In this document: one piece after another, positions 58,171 to 64,000 of the stretch
Position numbering within the stretch: position 1 is the first letter of the stretch
Layout: each line of letters opens with the position of its first letter
Assembly (NCBI GenBank): GCA_946499275.1
Contig: CAMMRL010000004.1
Span: 1 to 64,000 of the forward strand
Direction of reading: 5' to 3'
Source of the DNA: an uncultured Clostridia bacterium
GTDB lineage: Bacteria; Bacillota; Clostridia; Oscillospirales; Acutalibacteraceae
Length of the DNA: 64,000 nucleotides
Position numbers and translations under genes: made by a program
The notes under the pieces: model-generated
What the model was told of the DNA's origin: nothing
The model's input: the letters and a program-made list of their open reading frames with translations, nothing else
Database searches by the model: none

Positions 58171-60223
58171 CCGTATTTTTCCGCCGCTTTGGCCGCCCAA
58201 TGGCCAGGCCGACGCAGGCCGCGCCGAAAGCCGTAAGCGCCAGGGCCGGAACTGTTTCGCCGGTGTTGACCACCGCATTGTCCAGATCGTCCGTAATCAC
58301 CATATCGAACCGCGGGATAACTACGACCGCATCATAGCAGCTATATCCCCAATTGGCGCTGATTTCCACGGTGTTTTTTCCTGCTTTGAGAGAGAAGCCG
58401 TTTTCCGGTGCGGCCGGAGCCAATTTTTCATTCAGATAATCTTCCGTCCCCGGCTGGCAACTTACCCAAGTTCCTTTGGAAGACCCCAGATAGGAAGTCA
58501 GCAGTTTCTCCCCACCGTTGACGGAAACATAATCGCTCTTATCCTCGCCGCTGTCGCTAGCACCAATCACGTACAGATCGTACTGCCCGGTCTGGGGTAC
58601 ATACACATCCACGGTAAAGCTCGCGTCAAACAGGAAAACATAGCCGTCCCCGCTGTAATTCTTCATCGCGCCGTCCGCGCCGACGACCGCACTGTTGCCG
58701 TTCATCGTACCGGATTCCGTCTCAAAGCGCAGGGCATTCTTCTGCGTATCGCCCGCTTCAATAGCGCGTACCCGCGCGCAGGATACCCGCAGCTTATTAA
58801 CATTATGCACCTGCGCCTGCTCGGCTTCGGTCAATTGGATATACGCGGCATAAGCGGCGTTCACTGCATCCGCATCCTTTTGCTCAATCACAGACGGCAG
58901 AGCCGAAATCATCTGCTCGACTTTTTGAACGGCCGAGAGTTCCGACGGTTGGGTAGGCTTTTCCCCTTCTCCTGGATTATCCCCTTCGCCGGGATTATCC
59001 CCTTCGCCGGGATTCTCGTCTTCAGTATGCGGAGTCAGGACAACTTTATCGTATGCCGCCGATTGTGGCCAAGTTTTAGAAAACACCAGAATATTTTCAC
59101 CCTGAGAAAGTTCTACCACCGCCGGAGTCGGCTGTAGGACGCCCTCTACCCAATTTTCCGTGCCGGCACAGCAAAGCGCCCAATGGTTTTGTTCGCCGGT
59201 AACCGAAACCAGGAGACTGTCGCCACCGTTTACCACAAGGCTATCGCAGGCATTGCCCTCTCCCAGCTTGGCTGCGGATACGGCGATATCGTACTTGCCC
59301 GCCTTGGGGACAAAAATTCGAAGGGAAACGGAAAACTGCACGCCTTCGCCCTCGCCGGTTTCGACATAACCGTCCCCGCTGAAACCAACGAGCGTATTCT
59401 TCACAGAAGCTTCGCCGGTCAAGGACCCTTTTTCTACTTCATAGGTCAACGTATCGCCGTCTACCGTCGGCTGCTGAACCTCTAATCTTTCCAGTTCCGC
59501 AATCGCAGCTGCTGCCGCTTCCAGGGTATCATAGTTCGACACCTTGGCCTGTTCGGCCTTGGAAAGAGCCTGATAACGCGCCTGCAACGCTGTCACCGTG
59601 GCCTTATCTTCTAAAGTTACGGTGGCAGGAAGAGTATAAATATCCATCATCAGCTCTTCCCCGTCGGACAGCTCAAATTTCGGGGTCAAGGTGATGCTGT
59701 CGTACGCACAATACCCCCAATCGGGATGGATACGCACAATATTCGACCCAGCTTTCAACGGAATGCCATTCGCCGGAGGTTTGGCAATATAGGCGCCGTC
59801 CACCCATTCGCCGGTTCCAACAGTAGCCGTTCCCCACTCGTAGCCGGTGGTACTTACCAGCGTCATCTGATAACCATTTTCGTTGATGTACAAAGCGTCA
59901 AACCGGTTACCATTGTTATTGGCCGCCGCCCGGACCGTGACTTCGTAATTCCCAGCAACAGGTACATTGAGGTTCATTTCTACAGCGCCGTTTCCCAAAA
60001 AAACATATCCCTCGCCGTCAAATCCGGCAAAGTTGGTAGCGTCCGTCGTCCAATTGGAACCCTCCGCCACCTCAGCGCCCGCAAGATCGTAGAACAAACT
60101 TCCACTGTTCCAAGTCGGATCCTTCGCTTTCTCGGGCGCCGCCAGCGCACCCGGCGCGACGACCGACAATGCTGCCGCCATCAATGCTGTAACCGCTGTT
60201 AGAGACACAAGCTTCCTCTTCAT
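58154..60223 (-). CDS. Secreted multi-domain CBM-like surface protein
   Basis: The ATG at 60223 (MKRKLVSLT, 689 residues) follows AGGGAGGT. After a signal peptide come three CBM6/35-like domains. Their ends read HPDWGYCAYDSITLTP, SKTWPQSAAYDKVVLTP and SANWGYSCYDAVVVIP. They are separated by helical spacers (LSKAEQAKVSNYDTLEAAAAAI, LTEAEQAQVHNVNKL) and a NPGEGD repeat linker. The C-terminus NTGETVPALALTAFGAACVGL then RPKRRKN looks like a sortase-type sorting signal, though the LPxTG box is only partly kept. It is probably a wall-bound glycan-binding protein serving module B. Confidence 0.78.
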   Translation of the reverse strand: MKRKLVSLTAVTALMAAALSVVAPGALAAPEKAKDPTWNSGSLFYDLAGAEVAEGSNWTTDATNFAGFDGEGYVFLGNGAVEMNLNVPVAGNYEVTVRAAANNNGNRFDALYINENGYQMTLVSTTGYEWGTATVGTGEWVDGAYIAKPPANGIPLKAGSNIVRIHPDWGYCAYDSITLTPKFELSDGEELMMDIYTLPATVTLEDKATVTALQARYQALSKAEQAKVSNYDTLEAAAAAIAELERLEVQQPTVDGDTLTYEVEKGSLTGEASVKNTLVGFSGDGYVETGEGEGVQFSVSLRIFVPKAGKYDIAVSAAKLGEGNACDSLVVNGGDSLLVSVTGEQNHWALCCAGTENWVEGVLQPTPAVVELSQGENILVFSKTWPQSAAYDKVVLTPHTEDENPGEGDNPGEGDNPGEGEKPTQPSELSAVQKVEQMISALPSVIEQKDADAVNAAYAAYIQLTEAEQAQVHNVNKLRVSCARVRAIEAGDTQKNALRFETESGTMNGNSAVVGADGAMKNYSGDGYVFLFDASFTVDVYVPQTGQYDLYVIGASDSGEDKSDYVSVNGGEKLLTSYLGSSKGTWVSCQPGTEDYLNEKLAPAAPENGFSLKAGKNTVEISANWGYSCYDAVVVIPRFDMVITDDLDNAVVNTGETVPALALTAFGAACVGLAIGRPKRRKNTGEFGE

Positions 60224-60236
60224 TTTCCAAACCTCC

Positions 60237-61190
60237 CTAAGTGTGTGGATTTTCTTTGGATAATGGGCTGAAGGGCAGCTCAGTTCCCGATTCGCCGCCA
60301 TCCAGATCCAAACGCATATATTGGGTGGGGGTTACTCCCATGATTCGCCGAAAGGACTTGCTGAAAGTCTGTATACTTTCATAGTTGAGCATAGTCGCTA
60401 CCTGGGAGGCGGTCAGTCCACCGTACCGCAAAAGCTGCACCGAGCGCTCAATTTTTTTATAATGGATATAATTTTGAATGGTGGTTCCGGTGCGCTCCTT
60501 AAATAGATGAGACAAGTAAGTGTAGCTATACCCCAGCTCTTTCGCCATTTTTTGTATGGTGCCTATTCCATAGATATTTTCCTCGACATAACGGATAACG
60601 GAATATACAGCCGAACTCTCGGAACGGGGCTGGTGAACGATATGAGAAACCGTTTTCGGCGCATCCATCGGCCCGCGGATCGCCATCACCATAATTTGCT
60701 CACAGTAATTTTGAATCATCCTTCGGCTGTAAACCGCTTTGGTGTAAAATTCATCAATGCACTGCATAAAGGGAAACAAAATATTGCCCTGATCCCGAAA
60801 AATTCTCCAAGGCTTTTCATCATAGACCCTTTTCAGGTCCAGCATCTCGTCGTCCCCTTCTTCACTGAATCGGAAACCGATATACGCATAGCGAAAAATA
60901 TCCGATTCCCCCGCCTCCATCGAGTGTTGGTGCCCTACCGAATTAATCAGGACATCTCCCTCTGCGAGACTGATCCTATGCCCGTCCACATAGGAAAAAC
61001 CGCTGCCTGAAATTACATAGGTCACTTCATAAACGCTTTGCTCATGGCTCTCTACCTTAAAACCCCGTTCACAACACAGTTCTCCAATCTGATACAGGTC
61101 CAGCAGCCCGAGCCGAAGCGGTTCTCCCCAAAAATCGTTGTCAAAGTGAAAAAACTTACCGAACCTAACTTCCTTTGATCCGTCTTTCAT
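60237..61190 (-). CDS. AraC-family transcriptional regulator
   Basis: The ATG at 61190 (MKDGSKEVRF, 317 residues) follows AGGAGAG. The N-terminal half is a cupin sensor (YEVTYVISGSGFSYVDGHRI, EGDVLINSVGHQH). The C-terminal about 100 residues contain two HTH motifs (IQKMAKELGYSYTYLSHLFKE; ASQVATMLNYESIQTFSKSFRR) and the AraC signature end GVTPTQYMR. It most likely senses a sugar and activates module B and the surface genes that follow it in the same run. It may also control the divergent 62586 gene. Co-transcription with its targets would give positive feedback. Confidence 0.9.
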   Translation of the reverse strand: MKDGSKEVRFGKFFHFDNDFWGEPLRLGLLDLYQIGELCCERGFKVESHEQSVYEVTYVISGSGFSYVDGHRISLAEGDVLINSVGHQHSMEAGESDIFRYAYIGFRFSEEGDDEMLDLKRVYDEKPWRIFRDQGNILFPFMQCIDEFYTKAVYSRRMIQNYCEQIMVMAIRGPMDAPKTVSHIVHQPRSESSAVYSVIRYVEENIYGIGTIQKMAKELGYSYTYLSHLFKERTGTTIQNYIHYKKIERSVQLLRYGGLTASQVATMLNYESIQTFSKSFRRIMGVTPTQYMRLDLDGGESGTELPFSPLSKENPHT

Positions 61191-61219
61191 AGCACTCTCC
61201 TGCTTTGGACATCCTGCTC

Positions 61220-62065
61220 TCAATCCTCCATCGCAGGCAGGGCAACCCAGCAATCCGACTGCCCGGCGGCCATTTTACTGTATTCCAGAATTGTGATTAC
61301 CTGCAAGGTTTCCTCCGCTTTTACCCGAGGAATTCCATCTTTAAAGAACCCGACCATTTCCTGCACGAAACGCTGGTAAAAGTCCGACGCCCCTTGCAAC
61401 ACCACCGCATGGTCGCCCCGGTAATTCACCGCCAAACTGAAGTCGCATTCCCAGCCAAGCTGAGCGATGGTTGCCACTCGTCCGTCGCGGTACCGCAGGA
61501 CCAGCGCCGGCGTATCGCCAGTACCGATATACATAATTTTTTCCACCTGGGGCCCCATCAGGCTAATAATCGGTTCTAACTGATGAATGAGATATGTTTC
61601 CGCTCCAGGGCCACGGCTATGAATCGCCTCAATACGATTGCGGTCCAGCGCTGCATATTCCTTGGCAAAACGCAGAGCCGACGATGTGAAAAATGGCGTG
61701 TTTCCTTCCCTCGCCATCCGAATCAACTTTAGAGCTGTCGCACGATCCGGCGCAAAGGTCTTATCCACATACGTCCGTTTACCGCTGGCCAGCGGTAAAC
61801 GGCACAATTCCTCGTGCATTTCCGGATGATCGGGCGACATCACGATTAGGCAATCGCTGTTCTCAATCACTTCTTCCTGAGAGGAAAGCAATTGAACACC
61901 GGTTTCCTTGCAGCACTGAGCATTACTCTTGCCGTCAGGCTTATCCATTTTTGCCCATGCATAAGCGACTTCCATCTCCCCTTTGGAAGCCTCCCTTATC
62001 CAAGCAGGATAATTTTCCGCATGATACTGATCCAGATAATAATCGATCAACCCAATTTTTATCAT
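61220..62065 (-). CDS. Gfo/Idh/MocA-like protein with degenerate nucleotide-binding loop
   Basis: The 281-residue protein has the overall pattern of a Gfo/Idh/MocA oxidoreductase. CLIVMSPDHPEMHEEL, RTYVDKTFAPD in place of the usual DKP segment, and SSALRFAKEY are present. The expected Rossmann GxGxxG is not seen: the start reads IKIGLIDYYLDQYHAENYP. It is also shorter than the usual 330-400 residues. It may therefore not be a normal NAD(P)-dependent enzyme; a sensor or substrate-binding role is possible. AGGAGAG lies 9 bases upstream. It is the first gene of the module B run, 29 bases before AraC. Confidence 0.68.
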   Translation of the reverse strand: MIKIGLIDYYLDQYHAENYPAWIREASKGEMEVAYAWAKMDKPDGKSNAQCCKETGVQLLSSQEEVIENSDCLIVMSPDHPEMHEELCRLPLASGKRTYVDKTFAPDRATALKLIRMAREGNTPFFTSSALRFAKEYAALDRNRIEAIHSRGPGAETYLIHQLEPIISLMGPQVEKIMYIGTGDTPALVLRYRDGRVATIAQLGWECDFSLAVNYRGDHAVVLQGASDFYQRFVQEMVGFFKDGIPRVKAEETLQVITILEYSKMAAGQSDCWVALPAMED

Positions 62066-62585
62066 TGTGCTTCTCTCCTCACGTTATCCTGGTATATTCG
62101 GCAATAATATACCCTATTTTTAAGTAGACCCAGCCCAACCAGATGGATTTTATCAAACAAAACAGACAACAAAACAGTCTCTCCTAAACAGCCACTTTCA
62201 CATCCTCTATTCTTGTATCGATTTCACTTATAGGAATTATTAGGAACCATTCTCAAAAAACAGAAACGAATTAGGAAAAAACGCTAATCTGTTTTCCATG
62301 TTCAAACTATTTTCTAGTCGAAATTGTACGCTGAATGTTAAGAGAAGGCAACGGCGCACTTTGCCGTTTCTGTGGTCTCAGTTTGTGGTATTACCGTCTA
62401 TAACCAGCTCTCTCTTCTTTTGATAAAGGGAAATTGCTTGCATTTCTTGACAAAAAATCACAAATCAGGGCCCAAAAACCCTTAAATCCGGACATTGATT
62501 GTTGAGAAAACAGCATTTATACTGAAGAAAAAGGCAAAGTGATTCATCTTGCAATTCAAAAAGGAGAACTACAGGAGGGATTCCC
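62066..62585. other. Divergent control region of module B and the second DUF4434 gene
   Basis: About 520 AT-rich bases without a gene. A good plus-strand promoter lies at 62495-62523. On the minus strand a TATATT (62111-62106) could be the -10 of the module B run but lacks a good -35, as expected for an activator-dependent promoter. TAGGAA occurs at 62231, 62241 and 62272, spaced by about one and three helical turns, and may be AraC-type direct repeats. Confidence 0.55.
62495..62523 (+). promoter_or_regulatory. Sigma-A promoter for the second DUF4434 gene
   Basis: TTGATT (62495-62500), 17-base spacer, TATACT (62518-62523). The predicted start is near 62530, with a leader of about 55 bases. 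Confidence 0.72.
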
Positions 62586-64000
62586 ATGAAAAAATGGCCA
62601 AAACGGATAGTGTCCATGCTCCTTTCTGCTGCGATAGGCAGTTGCAGTCTTTTCTCCGCACCAGTCTCAGCAGCCGTTTCTTCTCCCCCGTACGTCCGCG
62701 GCATCTTCATTGTTCCGGAGCTTTCCTCCGATACAACGGCGGAAGAATGGGAACAATCGCTTCAAAATATGGCGGATATTGGGGTGGATACCGCTATTAT
62801 TCAGTATAGCTTTCAAACCGATTCGTCCAGCGGTAACCAAGCCTATTTCGATTATTGGCAACAGGACACCGTCGGCGATGCGGAAAACCATCCTTCCCGA
62901 CGTAGCCAAATTGGCCGGATTCTTGCAGCAGCGCAAAAAGCGGACATACAGGTATATCTTGGCTTGCAGCTTGCGGAACGTGAATGGTTTGACGGAAACG
63001 GTTATCAGAATTACGACTGGCTGTATCACCATTATTGGCTATCTACCGATTTAGCTAACGCTCTTTGGGACGCTTTCGGGGAGACGTATGCAGACACGAT
63101 TGCCGGCTGGTACCTCCCCTTCGAATTTGAGTCTACCGATGAATACAAAGCCTATTTTTCTCAACTCACTCAGGTATATTACGGGCCAACCACTGCTTAT
63201 TTGAAAGGCGACGCCCGCTTTGGCGGACTGCCGATTATGATTTCCCCACTCATGTATTGGAACGACAACAAAAACGATTGGCAGAACAATTTACAGACTG
63301 TTCTGAACGGCTCTCAAATTGACATACTCGCTCCACAGGACGGCATCGGTTACGGCACCCAGACCCACGCAACCGTCGGCGATTGGTATCGCGTTTGCCG
63401 TGACGCTGTCAACGCCGTCAACCGCACGGGGAAAAGCGTGCAACTTTGGGGGAATTGTGAAAATTATTCCCGTTTGCGCAACCCAAACGAGCCGCTGGAA
63501 ACCGAGCGGATCAAGCCGATGGCCATTCAAAAGTTCATTGACAGCATGAACATAGCGGCCCCTTACGTGGATAATCTGATCACTTTTAGCATCCACCGCT
63601 GGGACACGGTACAGTATTACAACCGTGAGATGGGTGTAAACCATTCATATTATGAGGCATACAAACGGTATTATCAAACCGGAATCCGTTCGGTAAATAT
63701 TGCCGACGGGTATTTTGTATCTCTCCAGGGCACGGAAGGCATACCGCTTGTGATGAATCCTTATGCTAACGCCGGACTGACTGACGGCTTGGCGTCGGGA
63801 ACTGGCTGGGATCAATTCAAAGGCATATCCTCCGGCGAACAATCCTTTACAATGGAGATTCGATTTGATGACCCAACGGTTATCACCAGTATTTCCTCCC
63901 ACTATTATCAAGACGGTTCCGCGGGGATTGCCCTGCCGCAACAAGTTGTGTACGAATACATGGTGCGTTCAGGAAACCAGGAACAGATTTTGACTTACAC
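62586..64000 (+). CDS. Secreted DUF4434-type barrel protein, truncated by the window end
   Basis: This gene is missing from the ORF track because it runs off the window. The ATG at 62586 follows AGGAGGG, and the frame stays open for 471 codons to the last base. A signal peptide (MKKWPKRIVSMLLSAAIGS, to about residue 32) precedes the same barrel landmarks as 54178-56730: RGIFIVPELSSDTTAEEW, IGVDTAIIQYSF, IAGWYLPFEFE and IDILAPQDGIGY. After about residue 370 a beta-rich region begins. It is divergent from the module B run, probably co-regulated, and acts outside the cell. Function unproven. Confidence 0.85.
   Translation, partial: MKKWPKRIVSMLLSAAIGSCSLFSAPVSAAVSSPPYVRGIFIVPELSSDTTAEEWEQSLQNMADIGVDTAIIQYSFQTDSSSGNQAYFDYWQQDTVGDAENHPSRRSQIGRILAAAQKADIQVYLGLQLAEREWFDGNGYQNYDWLYHHYWLSTDLANALWDAFGETYADTIAGWYLPFEFESTDEYKAYFSQLTQVYYGPTTAYLKGDARFGGLPIMISPLMYWNDNKNDWQNNLQTVLNGSQIDILAPQDGIGYGTQTHATVGDWYRVCRDAVNAVNRTGKSVQLWGNCENYSRLRNPNEPLETERIKPMAIQKFIDSMNIAAPYVDNLITFSIHRWDTVQYYNREMGVNHSYYEAYKRYYQTGIRSVNIADGYFVSLQGTEGIPLVMNPYANAGLTDGLASGTGWDQFKGISSGEQSFTMEIRFDDPTVITSISSHYYQDGSAGIALPQQVVYEYMVRSGNQEQILTY

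Noticed and set aside
62465-63032. Minus-strand ORFs 62465-62710 and 62667-63032, plus-strand 62549-62809 and 62710-63054
   Set aside because: They are off-frame readings over the promoter and start of the truncated DUF4434 gene, whose own frame is open to the window end and has a signal peptide and ribosome site.

Overview
The window looks like a chromosomal segment of an anaerobic, carbohydrate-using Bacillota, most likely Clostridia of the Oscillospiraceae/Ruminococcaceae type. The reasons are strong AGGAGG ribosome sites, sigma-A type promoters (TTGACT/TATAAT, 16-17 bp spacing), lipobox substrate-binding proteins, ABC permeases with no linked ATPase (as in MsmX-type sharing), two oxygen-sensitive glycyl radical enzymes (GREs), and moderate G+C by eye. 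No rRNA, tRNA, CRISPR array, phage or intact insertion sequence was seen. Almost every gene serves sugar import, glycan breakdown or sugar catabolism.

Layout. (1) 74-22359, minus strand: a long run starting with transport module A. Its order is a giant substrate-binding protein (SBP), two permeases, an NHL/TPR protein, a YIP1 membrane protein, a DUF5696 protein, two more permeases and a small lipoprotein SBP. Two large glycosidase-like proteins, a YczE-type membrane protein, an AllA-like cupin, a nucleoside hydrolase and a GH4 enzyme follow. (2) 23749-27981, plus strand: a cytoplasmic and a lipoprotein GH13 paralogue. (3) 28480-41679: an orphan glycyl radical enzyme, xylulokinase, a URO-D-family protein, mannose-6-phosphate isomerase, a second FGGY kinase, a second glycyl radical enzyme with its radical-SAM activase, and a divergent ROK regulator. 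(4) 41772-62065, minus strand: a Gfo/Idh-like protein, an AraC regulator, three secreted or surface proteins (CBM-like, beta-helix, DUF4434) and transport module B. (5) 62586 to the window end, plus strand: a second DUF4434 protein, truncated by the window edge.

The main result is that modules A and B are diverged copies of one gene set: giant SBP, permease pair 1, NHL/TPR, YIP1, DUF5696, permease pair 2, plus a small SBP. The small SBP is last in A and first in B. NHL/TPR and YIP1 are two ATGA-overlapping genes in A and one fused gene in B. Neither copy has an ATPase. I infer a composite double importer whose two transporters are joined by a membrane-anchored beta-propeller/TPR/YIP1 protein and an exported DUF5696 protein. 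Substrate and architecture are not determined by the sequence.

Regulation. LacI-type AAACGTTT operators lie at the module A, GH13 and first GRE promoters, yet no LacI-family gene is in the window. The ROK regulator probably controls the divergent activase/GRE/kinase/manA operon through a dyad at its start site. The AraC regulator probably controls module B. Starts were moved from the ORF track wherever a better ribosome site supports a shorter protein. All family names come from reading motifs; no database search was possible.
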